Assembly: GCF_025770765.1 (NCBI RefSeq)
Contig: NZ_JANZKY010000015.1
Coordinates: 62,001 to 126,000, forward strand
Direction: 5' to 3'
DNA length: 64,000 bases
Source: Propionivibrio soli
Lineage (GTDB): Bacteria; Pseudomonadota; Gammaproteobacteria; Burkholderiales; Rhodocyclaceae
Position 1 is the stretch's first letter. Every line of letters starts with the position of its first letter. This document shows positions 33,413 through 41,967 of the stretch, one piece after another. A program made the translations under genes and the position numbers. The notes below the pieces were generated by a model. The model was not told where the DNA came from, ran no database searches, and worked only from the letters and a program-made list of their open reading frames with translations.

Positions 33413-34360
33413 ATGAATAGCCGTCGTATAGCCGTCAAGACGTTAGCCACACTCGCCGTACTCGCAGCTTTCCCGTTCACGAATGCGCTGGCCGCCGACG
33501 CGAAGCCAAAAGTCGCCTTGGTAATGAAGTCGTTGGCGAACGAGTTCTTCCAGACCATGGAGCAAGGCGCGAAGGCCCACCAAAAGGCGCATGCCGCGGA
33601 TTACAACCTGGTGGCCAACGGGATCAAGGATGAGACCGACACCGCCGCGCAGATCAAGATCATTCAGCAAATGATCGTCGAGAAGGTGGACGCGATCGTG
33701 CTGGCCCCGGCCGATTCCAAGGCGCTCGTGCCGGTGGTCAAGGAAGCCGTCGACAAGGGCGTGCTGGTGGTCAATATCGACAACAAGCTCGATGACGGCG
33801 CGCTGAAGGAAAAAGGCCTGGTGGTTCCCTTCGTCGGTCCTGACAATCGCAAGGGCGCCAAGCTGGTCGGCGACTATCTGGCGAAGCAGTTGAAGGCCGG
33901 AGACAAGGTCGGCATTCTTGAGGGAGTATCGACGACGTTCAACGCGCAGCAGCGTACGGCCGGTTTCCAGGATGCCATGAAGGAAGTCGGCGCCGTCGTG
34001 GTTGGCGTCCAGTCCGGCCAATGGGAAATGGAGAAGGGCAACAAGGTCGCCAGTGCGATGTTGCGTGAACACCCCGATATGAAGGCCCTGCTGTGCGGTA
34101 ACGACAACATGGCGCTCGGCGCTGTGGCCGCGGTGAAGACGGCCGGCAAGACCGCGCAGGTGAAGGTCGTCGGCTACGACAACATCAACGCCGTCAAACC
34201 GCTGCTGAAGAGCGGCAAGATGCTCGCGACGGCCGACCAGTATGCCGCCAAGCAAGCGGTGTTCGGCATCGAAACCGCATTGAAGGCGCTCAAGGCGAAG
34301 ACTCCGCAATCCGAGCTGCCTGGCGTAGTCGAGACCCAAGTCGACCTCGTTACCAAGTAA
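33413..34360 (+). CDS. rbsB: Ribose ABC transporter substrate-binding protein
   Basis: 315 residues from ATG 33413 with AAGGAGAG upstream. Signal peptide to about residue 28 (ALAADAKPK). Type I periplasmic sugar-binding fold with KSLANEFFQTMEQGAK, DAIVLAPADSKALVPVVKEA, VVNIDNKLD, FVGPDNRKGAKLVGDY and GNDNMALGA. These match RbsB, with Asn/Asp ligand positions kept. First gene of the rbsBACRK-type operon, about 80 bases after the operator. Confidence 0.92.
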   Translation: MNSRRIAVKTLATLAVLAAFPFTNALAADAKPKVALVMKSLANEFFQTMEQGAKAHQKAHAADYNLVANGIKDETDTAAQIKIIQQMIVEKVDAIVLAPADSKALVPVVKEAVDKGVLVVNIDNKLDDGALKEKGLVVPFVGPDNRKGAKLVGDYLAKQLKAGDKVGILEGVSTTFNAQQRTAGFQDAMKEVGAVVVGVQSGQWEMEKGNKVASAMLREHPDMKALLCGNDNMALGAVAAVKTAGKTAQVKVVGYDNINAVKPLLKSGKMLATADQYAAKQAVFGIETALKALKAKTPQSELPGVVETQVDLVTK

Positions 34361-34374
34361 TCCGAGGGGAGAGC

Positions 34375-34399
34375 GGTGCCCGGAACGCCTCCGGGCACC
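34375..34399 (+). terminator. Intercistronic hairpin between rbsB and rbsA
   Basis: Perfect 10-bp stem GGTGCCCGGA/TCCGGGCACC with a 5-nt loop, no T tract. Such hairpins protect the binding-protein mRNA or reduce read-through, raising RbsB over RbsA/C. Confidence 0.7.
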
Positions 34400-34426
34400 T
34401 GCTTTAAGCACGAGCGGAGTATCCAG

Positions 34427-35986
34427 ATGACCCCACCGTTGCTGCATGGCGAAGGCCTCGGCAAAACCTATGTGACGCCCGTCCTGAGCGACGTTTCGTT
34501 CGACCTGCAGGCAGGCGAGGTATTGGCTTTGGCCGGCGAAAACGGGGCCGGCAAGAGCACTCTGACCAAGATCGTCGCCGGATTGATCCCCGCCACGGCG
34601 GGCCGCATGTCCCTCAACGGCCAGCCTTTCCAGCCCGCTTCGCGGCGCGAAGCGGAACACCTCGGCGTGCGCATGGTGCTGCAGGAACTCGGCTTGATTC
34701 CGACGCTCACGGTTGCCGAGAACCTGATGCTGGATCACTTGCCCCACAAGGCCGGCTTCATCGACAGAGATACGCTGAACGAAGCGGCAGAACGCCAGAT
34801 GGCCAATATCGGCCTCGGCAACATCGACCCGCGCACGCTGGTTGGAGAACTCGGCGTCGGCTACCAGCAAATGGTGGAAATCGCCCGTAACCTCGTCGGC
34901 GATTGCCGGCTCCTGATCCTCGACGAACCGACAGCCGCGCTGACGAGCCGGGAGATCGAGCACCTGTTTTCGCAGATCGCCGTTCTCAAACAACGCGGCG
35001 TGGGCATTATCTACATCTCACATCGATTGGACGAATTGCAGGAAATCGCCGACCGGGTGATGGTCCTCCGCGATGGTCGCCATATCGGTACCCGTCCGAT
35101 GCGCGAGGTAAACCAGGAGGACATCGTGCGCATGATGGTCGGGCGCGACGTCCATGAGGCGCTTGATCGGCCGCGCCGTCCGGCGGGCAAAACGGCCCTC
35201 GAAGTCCGTGGCCTGAGCCGCGGCAAGGTCGTGCAGGACGTGAGCTTTTCGCTCCAGTCCGGCGAAATCCTCGGCGTTGCCGGGCTTGTGGGTGCCGGTC
35301 GTACCGAGTTGTTGCGCCTGATCTACGGCGCCGACCGCCGCGATGCCGGCGAGATATTCTTGAATGGCCGCGAGACGCCGGCCCACATTTCTTCACCGAT
35401 GTCGGCGGTACGACAAGGCATCGGCTTGGTGACCGAGGACCGCAAAACGCAGGGGTTGCTGCTGCCGCTGGCGATCCGTATCAACACGACGCTGGCCAAC
35501 ATCGCTTCAGTTTCTCGTCGCGGCTGGCTGCAGGCCGACGAGGAAAGATCACAGGTCGGCCGCTTGAGCAGCCTCCTTGGCGTACGCAGCCAGTCGATCG
35601 AACAACCGGTCGGCGAACTCTCCGGCGGCAACCAGCAGAAGGTCGTCTTTGGGCGCTGGCTGCACCGCGACTGCGCGGTTCTCCTGCTCGACGAACCAAC
35701 GCGCGGCGTCGACATCGGCGCGCGAGCCGACATCTATGCGCAGATGGATCAATTGGCCGAGATGGGCAAGGCGCTATTGATGGTGTCCAGCGATTTGCGC
35801 GAACTCATGTCGGTGTGCGACCGAATCGCCGTGATGAGCGCGGGCCGACTCGTGCGGATTTTCGAGCGAGGCGAATGGACGCAGCAGGACCTCCTCGAAG
35901 CGGCTTTCAGCGGCTATCTCACGGGCGAAAAATCTTCCGGAACAACGATTTCCACCACCGAAGCTGTTGGTGCGACTTGCCATTGA
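34427..35986 (+). CDS. rbsA: Ribose ABC transporter ATPase (two-domain)
   Basis: 519 residues from ATG 34427. Two nucleotide-binding domains: N-terminal Walker A GENGAGKST, Walker B LLILDEPTAALTSRE, and C-terminal signature LSGGNQQKVVFGRWL with Walker B LLLDEPTRGVD; the C-terminal Walker A is degenerate (GLVGAGRTEL), as usual in RbsA. Membrane-associated energiser of ribose uptake. Confidence 0.92.
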   Translation: MTPPLLHGEGLGKTYVTPVLSDVSFDLQAGEVLALAGENGAGKSTLTKIVAGLIPATAGRMSLNGQPFQPASRREAEHLGVRMVLQELGLIPTLTVAENLMLDHLPHKAGFIDRDTLNEAAERQMANIGLGNIDPRTLVGELGVGYQQMVEIARNLVGDCRLLILDEPTAALTSREIEHLFSQIAVLKQRGVGIIYISHRLDELQEIADRVMVLRDGRHIGTRPMREVNQEDIVRMMVGRDVHEALDRPRRPAGKTALEVRGLSRGKVVQDVSFSLQSGEILGVAGLVGAGRTELLRLIYGADRRDAGEIFLNGRETPAHISSPMSAVRQGIGLVTEDRKTQGLLLPLAIRINTTLANIASVSRRGWLQADEERSQVGRLSSLLGVRSQSIEQPVGELSGGNQQKVVFGRWLHRDCAVLLLDEPTRGVDIGARADIYAQMDQLAEMGKALLMVSSDLRELMSVCDRIAVMSAGRLVRIFERGEWTQQDLLEAAFSGYLTGEKSSGTTISTTEAVGATCH

Positions 35987-35993
35987 GGTTCGA

Positions 35994-36983
35994 ATGAACA
36001 ATAAGACAGGACAAATCACCGGTGCGGGGAGCAGCTCATTGCTGCGCGGTGCCTTCGGCAATTATGTGGGCCTGATCGCGGCGCTCGCCTTGATGGTGGT
36101 GCTGTTTGGGTCGCTGAGCGAATACTTCTTCTCGGCCGAGACCTTCGTCACCATCGCTAACGACATCCCGGCGATCGCCGTCACTGCCGTCGGCATGACC
36201 TTCGTGCTGATTATTGCCGGCATCGACCTTTCGGTCGGGTCGGTGATGGCGTTGACGGCCGCCGTCGCGGGAATTGCGATGGTGCAATGGGAATGGCCGC
36301 TTTATCTGGCCGTCGTCGTCGCGATGGTGGTCGGGACGGTGGCGGGGCTGTTGAATGGAGCGATCTCGGTCGGGTGGCGGATTCCGTCCTTCATCGTCAC
36401 GCTCGGCATGCTCGAAGTGGCACGCGGTGCCGCCTACATCGCGACGGATTCGCGTACGCAGTACATCGGCGAAGCGGTGGAGTGGCTGAGTGCGCCGATG
36501 TTCGGCGGCGTATCGCCCGCGTTCTTGATTGCCATCGTGATCGTCATCGTTGCGCATCTTGTCCTGACGCGTTCGGTTTTCGGGCGTTACATGATTGGCA
36601 TCGGCACCAACGAAGAAGCCATGCGGCTCGCCGGCGTCGACCCGCGGCCGATCAAGATCGCCGTTTATGCGATTCTCGGTGCGCTCGCCGGGCTTGCCGG
36701 CATCATGCAGTCCTCGCGCCTCGAGGCCGCGGACCCCAATGCGGGGATCGGCGCGGAGCTGGTCGTGATTGCCTCGGTGGTCATCGGCGGAACGAGCCTG
36801 ATGGGTGGGCGCGGTTCGGTCATCAGCACCTTCTTCGGAGTTTTGGTAATCTCGGTGCTGGAGGCGGGACTGGCGCAAATAGGCGCTTCGGAGCCGACCA
36901 AACGAATCATAACGGGCTGCGTGATCATCGCCGCGGTAATCCTCGACATGTACCGCGAGCGGAGCCGGAGCAGGCGCACCTGA
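35994..36983 (+). CDS. rbsC: Ribose ABC transporter permease
   Basis: 329 residues from ATG 35994, seven bases after the rbsA stop. About nine to ten membrane helices; conserved GIDLSVGSVMALTAAVAG, NGAISVGWRIPSFIVTLGML and RSVFGRYMIGIGTNEEAMRLAGV loops identify RbsC. Works as a homodimer with RbsA and RbsB. Confidence 0.92.
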   Translation: MNNKTGQITGAGSSSLLRGAFGNYVGLIAALALMVVLFGSLSEYFFSAETFVTIANDIPAIAVTAVGMTFVLIIAGIDLSVGSVMALTAAVAGIAMVQWEWPLYLAVVVAMVVGTVAGLLNGAISVGWRIPSFIVTLGMLEVARGAAYIATDSRTQYIGEAVEWLSAPMFGGVSPAFLIAIVIVIVAHLVLTRSVFGRYMIGIGTNEEAMRLAGVDPRPIKIAVYAILGALAGLAGIMQSSRLEAADPNAGIGAELVVIASVVIGGTSLMGGRGSVISTFFGVLVISVLEAGLAQIGASEPTKRIITGCVIIAAVILDMYRERSRSRRT

Positions 36984-37035
36984 GTATTGAAATGTCGGGA
37001 AACATCGCGCTCAAGACGATACCGAAAGCAAACGA

Positions 37036-38058
37036 ATGGCGAACATCAAGGACGTAGCGCTTCGCGCCGGGGTCTCGGTGACCACCGTGTCGCATGTGGT
37101 CAACGGCACGCGCTTCGTCAGTGAAGCCGCCCGCCAGAGTGTGGAGGAGGCGGTGCGGGAACTGGGCTACGTTCCGAGTGCCGTCGCGCGCAGTCTCAAG
37201 CACAACACCACGCGCACCTTCGGCATGGTGATCCCGAACAACTCCAACCCATACTTCGCAGAGATCATCCGAGGCGTCGAGGACCGCTGCTTCGCCGCCG
37301 GGTACAACATCATTCTGTGCAACTCCAACGACGACCCGAAGCGGCAGACGGCGTACGTGCGCGTGCTTGCCGAGAAGCGCGTTGACGGCCTAGTGTTCGT
37401 GGCGTCGGGCAGCGATGCCGTCGTGCGTGCCACCTTTAGCGACGTCAATATCCCGTTGGTGCTCCTCGACCGGGAGGTGGCGGGCCTACCGAACTGCGAC
37501 CTTGTGGAGGTCAACCATACGGTCGGAGGGGAACTCGCCACACGGCATCTGCTCGACCTCGGGCATCCCCGAGTGGCCTGCATCAGCGGACCGCCGGGAT
37601 TGTCGCCGAGCTCGCAGCGGCGCGCCGGGTGGAAGCAGGCACTGGAAGAAGCACGTGTCGAACGGAAGGAAACCGACTTGGCGCGCGGCGACTTCACGGC
37701 GCGTGGCGGCTACCTTGCCATGCAGGTTCTGCTCAAGCGCAAGCCGCGTCCCACAGCCGTCTTTGTGTGCAACGACTTGATGGCGTTTGGTGCATTGCTC
37801 GCGGCTCGGGAAGCCGGAATCTCCGTACCGGAGCAGCTCTCCATCGTTGGCTTCGATGACATCGAGCTCGCTGCGTTTTCTGCGCCGCCTTTGACCACCG
37901 TAGCCCAACCGAAACGGCAAATCGGCACGTCCGCCGCCGAACTCCTGCTCGACCGTCTCAATGCCAGCGGCAATGAGGGGCGGCGCATCATTCTCGACCC
38001 CGAGTTGAAGGTTCGGGAATCAACGGCCGCCTATCGACCCGCTAAAGCAAAATCATGA
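37036..38058 (+). CDS. rbsR: LacI-family repressor, ribose operon
   Basis: 340 residues. N-terminal helix-turn-helix MANIKDVALRAGVSVTTVSHVVNG and hinge helix VPSAVARSLKHN, then a type I sugar-binding domain (FGMVIPNNSNPYFAEII, CNDLMAFGALLAAREAGI, GFDDIELAAFSAPPLTTV). Lies between rbsC and rbsK and overlaps rbsK by ATGA. The two GCAAACGTTTGC operators at 33310 and 39051 are its most likely targets; ribose or a phosphorylated sugar would be the inducer. Confidence 0.9.
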   Translation: MANIKDVALRAGVSVTTVSHVVNGTRFVSEAARQSVEEAVRELGYVPSAVARSLKHNTTRTFGMVIPNNSNPYFAEIIRGVEDRCFAAGYNIILCNSNDDPKRQTAYVRVLAEKRVDGLVFVASGSDAVVRATFSDVNIPLVLLDREVAGLPNCDLVEVNHTVGGELATRHLLDLGHPRVACISGPPGLSPSSQRRAGWKQALEEARVERKETDLARGDFTARGGYLAMQVLLKRKPRPTAVFVCNDLMAFGALLAAREAGISVPEQLSIVGFDDIELAAFSAPPLTTVAQPKRQIGTSAAELLLDRLNASGNEGRRIILDPELKVRESTAAYRPAKAKS

Positions 38059-38993
38059 GCTCATTGGATTTCTCAAGCCGAAAAGGCAAACCGATCGTTG
38101 TCGTTGGCAGTCTCAATATGGACTTGGTGATGCGCACGCCGCGCGTCCCCGCCGGTGGAGAGACGCTGCACGGCCATGAGTTTTCCACCCTGCCGGGGGG
38201 GAAAGGAGCCAATCAGGCGGTTGCCTGTGCCCGCCTCGGCGCGCGCGTGAGCATGATAGGGCAGGTGGGCAACGATGGTTTCGGCACCACCCTGCGCGAA
38301 GGGCTCATAGCGGACGGCATCGACGTCACCGGTGTTCGGCAGACGACCGAAGTCGGCACGGGAGTCGCCATGATTCTCGTCGAGGACATCGGACAGAACC
38401 GCATCGTGCTGGCGGCGGGTGCCAACGGCGCTCTCACACCGCAGGCCATTGATTCCCATGCCGGGATGATCGAGGGTGCGGCCTTGCTGGTGCTGCAACT
38501 GGAAGTGCCGATGCCGGTCGTAGAGCACGCCATCGGTATGGCTCATGCGGCCGGTGTGCCGGTTTTGCTGAACCCCGGCCCGGCCGCGCCGTTGCCCGAA
38601 AACCTTTGGACTAAGATCGATTTCCTGGTGCCTAACGAATCGGAAGCTTCGCTCCTTTCGGGAATCGAAGTGGTGGACGTGCCCAGTGCGTTTGCCGCCG
38701 CGAGGGTATTGCGTCAACGCGGTGTGAAGTACGTGCTGATTACCTTGGGCGAGAACGGGGTAGTTGTTGTCTCCGACGCCGGTGAGAACCATCTGCCCGC
38801 CAACGTGGTCAAGGCCGTGGATACGACGGCAGCCGGCGATACCTTCATCGGCGGTTTATCTGCCGGGCTTATCGAAGGGATGGGATTGCTTGATGCCGTG
38901 GCACTTGGACAACGTGCAAGTGCCGTATGCGTCACGCGACGCGGAGCGCAGCCGTCGATTCCCTATCGCCGAGAACTGAAGCCGGCGGTCTGA
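38055..38993 (+). CDS. rbsK: Ribokinase (PfkB family)
   Basis: 312 residues. Phosphorylates ribose at O5 after uptake. Motif 1 PGGKGANQAVACARLG and motif 2 DTTAAGDTFIGGLSAGL with the catalytic Asp; NMDLVMRTPRVPAGGETLHG at the N-terminus is ribokinase-like. Last gene of the first sugar operon. Confidence 0.92.
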   Translation: MSSLDFSSRKGKPIVVVGSLNMDLVMRTPRVPAGGETLHGHEFSTLPGGKGANQAVACARLGARVSMIGQVGNDGFGTTLREGLIADGIDVTGVRQTTEVGTGVAMILVEDIGQNRIVLAAGANGALTPQAIDSHAGMIEGAALLVLQLEVPMPVVEHAIGMAHAAGVPVLLNPGPAAPLPENLWTKIDFLVPNESEASLLSGIEVVDVPSAFAAARVLRQRGVKYVLITLGENGVVVVSDAGENHLPANVVKAVDTTAAGDTFIGGLSAGLIEGMGLLDAVALGQRASAVCVTRRGAQPSIPYRRELKPAV

Positions 38994-39018
38994 CGCCGGG
39001 TCACCGATTCAAGGTGTG

Positions 39019-39047
39019 TTGCTAAGCGGTTTTCGCGCCTGTATAGT
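39019..39047 (+). promoter_or_regulatory. Promoter of the second sugar operon
   Basis: TTGCTA (39019-39024), 17-bp spacer, TATAGT (39042-39047). The bases from the -10 through the operator are nearly identical to those at 33301-33325. Confidence 0.75.
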
Positions 39048-39050
39048 GAG

Positions 39051-39074
39051 GCAAACGTTTGCGCAAACGATTGC
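39051..39074 (+). promoter_or_regulatory. LacI-family operator O2
   Basis: GCAAACGTTTGC (39051-39062) followed by GCAAACGATTGC (39063-39074). Same palindrome pair and same distance from the -10 as O1, so both are probably bound by the same LacI-family protein. Confidence 0.8.
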
Positions 39075-39183
39075 TAACGGTTTTTAGTTATTGCGTTTGT
39101 TTTGTCCGGCTTGAGGAGTTGCGCCGCGAAAGGCGCGCCCGAACAGGGAGAGCCGCTGAGACGTTCCAATCAAGGAGGGAAGA

Positions 39184-39630
39184 ATGCTGAAACACGTGCC
39201 GGCGTTCATGGATGCCGAATTGTTGTGGGTGCTTGCGGCGATGGGCCACGGCGACGAACTCGTTGTCGTGGATCGAAATTTCCCCGCGCAATCGGTCGCC
39301 ATGGAAACGCAGTCCGGCAAGTTGATCACCCTGGGCGGCATGGATGCGCCGACGTCCATTGGCGGAATTCTCGAACTGATGCCGCTAGATAACTTCGTCG
39401 ATGCCCCGCTCGCCTGGATGGACCCGGTTGACCAGCCCGGCGCCATCCTCCCCGTGCACGCCGATGTACTGGCTGCCTGCAACAAGGCGGAAGGGCGGGC
39501 GGTACAGCACACGGTGATCGAACGCCATCAGTTCTACGCCGCCGCGAAGAAATGCTTCGCCGTCGTGCAGAACAGCGAAAACCGACCCTACGGCTGCTTC
39601 ATTCTCAAGAAGGGCGTCGTTTTCGACTAA
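39184..39630 (+). CDS. RbsD/FucU-family sugar mutarotase
   Basis: 148 residues from ATG 39184 with GGAGGGA five bases upstream. Interconverts sugar anomers or pyranose/furanose forms. LKHVPAFMDAELLWVLAAMGHGDELVVVDRNFPA at the start and NRPYGCFILKKGVV at the end are closer to FucU (fucose mutarotase, about 140-150 aa) than to E. coli RbsD. First gene of the second sugar operon. Confidence 0.9.
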   Translation: MLKHVPAFMDAELLWVLAAMGHGDELVVVDRNFPAQSVAMETQSGKLITLGGMDAPTSIGGILELMPLDNFVDAPLAWMDPVDQPGAILPVHADVLAACNKAEGRAVQHTVIERHQFYAAAKKCFAVVQNSENRPYGCFILKKGVVFD

Positions 39631-39745
39631 GCGTGGTCGCCGGCAAGCGGTTTGGCCGCTGTACAGCGTTGCGCGCGTATCTCGCGCCGCGATAGCGGCG
39701 CTGTCTGACCGTCAAAGCGCAAGGCACAAAACAAGGATTGGGTCG

Positions 39746-40741
39746 ATGAAAGAGTGGTTCTCTGATCGTCATCTGGTTTTTCTGGTCGCCATGAACGTGG
39801 TCGTCGTCCTGCTTGCGACGGCGGTCTCTGGGGGACTTTTCATTGACATCGACAACTTGCAGTCAATGGGTGGCCAGGTATCGGAACTCGGCATCCTGGC
39901 GATTGCCGTGATGCTGGCGATGATCTCCGGCAATGGCGGCATCGATTTGTCCGTGGTCGCCCTTGCCAACTTGGCGGGCGTGGTCGCCGGCCTCGTCGTT
40001 CCGCACTTTTTCTCACCGGACGATGCTCCGGTTGCTTTCACGCTCGGGTTCGTCGGGCTCTCGCTACTTGTCGGTGCAGCCGGCGGCCTCATCAACGGCC
40101 TCCTCATCGCGCGCGGCCGCATGACACCGATCCTAGCCACGCTCGGCACGCAGCTTCTCTTCACCGGCCTCGCAGTCGGACTGACCAACGGCTCGGCCGT
40201 CCGCATCGGATATGTCGAAGCGCTTTCGGCCATCGGCAACGAAACGCTGTTCAACGTGCCGATTCCTTTCCTGATCTTCATCGCCATCGTCGCGTTGGTC
40301 GGTTTCGTGCTCAAGCGCAGCCCGTTCGGCATTCGTCTTTTCTTGATGGGGACGAACCCTAAAGCGGCGCGCTATGCGGGCATTCCAGAGAACCGCATGC
40401 TGGTTTTCACCTACACCTTCTGCGGCATCCTGGCAGCGATCGCGGGAATCATCATCGCCTCCCGAACATCGAGCGCCAAGTGGGACTTCGGTAGCTCCTA
40501 CCTCATGATCGCCATCCTGACGGTGGTGATGGCGGGCGTGAAACCGGAGGGCGGTTACGGCAGGGCGCTGTGCCTGTTCTTTTCAGCGACGACGCTGCAG
40601 GTCATGTCCAGCGCATTCAATCTGGTCGGCATTTCGAGCTTCTTCCGCGACATGGCATGGGGCGCACTACTGCTGCTTTCGCTCGCTTCCAGCCGTTTCG
40701 ATTTACGAGCTTTCTGGCCGCTGATCCGGAGTCCGGGTTAG
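39746..40741 (+). CDS. Sugar ABC transporter permease (RbsC/LsrC family)
   Basis: 331 residues. About nine helices; the GNGGIDLSVVALANLAGVVAG loop and the MGTNPKAARYAGIPENRMLVFTY region correspond to the monosaccharide permease family. First of two different permeases in this operon, so the channel is probably a heterodimer. Confidence 0.9.
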   Translation: MKEWFSDRHLVFLVAMNVVVVLLATAVSGGLFIDIDNLQSMGGQVSELGILAIAVMLAMISGNGGIDLSVVALANLAGVVAGLVVPHFFSPDDAPVAFTLGFVGLSLLVGAAGGLINGLLIARGRMTPILATLGTQLLFTGLAVGLTNGSAVRIGYVEALSAIGNETLFNVPIPFLIFIAIVALVGFVLKRSPFGIRLFLMGTNPKAARYAGIPENRMLVFTYTFCGILAAIAGIIIASRTSSAKWDFGSSYLMIAILTVVMAGVKPEGGYGRALCLFFSATTLQVMSSAFNLVGISSFFRDMAWGALLLLSLASSRFDLRAFWPLIRSPG

Positions 40742-40829
40742 TCGCTTCCTAATTCATTTGTACGACCCGAAGCGGCGCCCTCCCGCGCAGGGACAAGAAA
40801 CCGGGGGCATATTTCACGAGGAGAGGTTG

Positions 40830-41831
40830 ATGAATCGTAAGCTGATTTGTTCCGCGCTCGCCCTGGCATTCCTGGGTGCCGCGGGTACGCTCTACGCGCA
40901 AGGCAAGCAACAGACCATCACGACGGTCGTGAAAATCACCGGCATTGCCTGGTTCGACCGCATGGAAGCCGGCGTCAAGGAATTCGGCACGCAGAATGCG
41001 GGGATCAAGACAGAGCAGACCGGTCCTGGCCAGGCCGACGCCGCGCAGCAATTGCGCGTGATCGAGGATCTGATTGCCAAGAAGGTCGACGCGCTGGCCG
41101 TAGTGCCGATCGACCCCGCTGCCCTTGAGCCGGTGTTCAAGAAGGCCATGTCGCGCGGCATCAAGGTCGTTACTCATGAAGCGGATAACCAGAAGAACAC
41201 GATGGTCGACGTCGAAGCGTTCGAAAACGCGGCTTACGGCGCACGCATCAACGATCGCCTGGCGAAATGCATGGGCGAGGCGGGCAAGTGGACGTCGTTC
41301 GTCGGATCGCTGGGCATGCAGTCCCACGTGCAATGGGCTGAAGGCGGTGCGGCCAATGCTGCCAAGAAGTATCCGAAGATGCAGCTCGTCGACGCCAAGA
41401 CCGAGTCGAACAACGATGCGACCAAGGCTTACGAGAAGGCCAAGGAACTGCTGCGCAAGCATCCGGACATCAAGGGCTTCCAGGGCGGTTCGTCGGTTGA
41501 CGTGCTAGGCATCGGACGCGCGCTTGAGGAAGCCGGCCTGCAAGGCAAGGTTTGCGTGTTCGGTACCGGTCTGCCGAGCGAGACGGCCAAGTACCTCGAA
41601 TCCGGCGCCATCAACGGCATCGCCTTCTGGGATCCGAAAGACGCGGGTCTGGCGATGAACAAGATCGCCAAGCTGTTGCTCGACGGCAAGACCGTCACCG
41701 ACGGCATGGACCTGGGCATCAAGGGTTACGACAAGGTCAAAGTGACAAAAGGACCCGGAGGCGGAATCGTCGTTAAGGGCCAGGCGTGGGTCGACGCCGA
41801 CAAGAGCAACTACAAGCAGTATCCATTCTGA
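40830..41831 (+). CDS. Sugar-binding protein, LsrB/RhaS-like
   Basis: 333 residues from ATG 40830 with GAGGAGAGG upstream. Signal peptide MNRKLICSALALAFLGAAG cut near YAQ. Type I binding fold with TVVKITGIAWFDRMEAGVKEF, DALAVVPIDPAALEPVFKKAMSRGIKVVTHEADNQ and the INGIAFWDPKDAGLAMNKIA C-terminal block, like autoinducer-2/rhamnose binding proteins. The ligand cannot be told; the FucU-type mutarotase suggests a deoxy or aldo sugar. Confidence 0.85.
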   Translation: MNRKLICSALALAFLGAAGTLYAQGKQQTITTVVKITGIAWFDRMEAGVKEFGTQNAGIKTEQTGPGQADAAQQLRVIEDLIAKKVDALAVVPIDPAALEPVFKKAMSRGIKVVTHEADNQKNTMVDVEAFENAAYGARINDRLAKCMGEAGKWTSFVGSLGMQSHVQWAEGGAANAAKKYPKMQLVDAKTESNNDATKAYEKAKELLRKHPDIKGFQGGSSVDVLGIGRALEEAGLQGKVCVFGTGLPSETAKYLESGAINGIAFWDPKDAGLAMNKIAKLLLDGKTVTDGMDLGIKGYDKVKVTKGPGGGIVVKGQAWVDADKSNYKQYPF

Positions 41832-41839
41832 CGAATGGA

Positions 41840-41885
41840 CCGGAACATGCGGACAACGGAGCAATCCGAAATCCGCGTGTTCCGG
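41840..41885 (+). terminator. Intercistronic hairpin after the LsrB/RhaS-like gene
   Basis: CCGGAACATGCGG (41840-41852) pairs 12 of 13 with CCGCGTGTTCCGG (41873-41885). Placed directly after a binding-protein gene, as between rbsB and rbsA. Confidence 0.6.
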
Positions 41886-41967
41886 GACGCGTAGTCCCAC
41901 CGCCGCGCTTCGTAACGGTTAGCGCGGCGGATCTTCATCCCTATAGCGCCTCGATGATTTGTCCGCA

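Noticed and set aside
33443-34993. Long - strand frame (516 codons) opposite rbsB and rbsA
   Set aside because: Shadow frame of GC-rich coding sequence; rbsB and rbsA are unmistakable.
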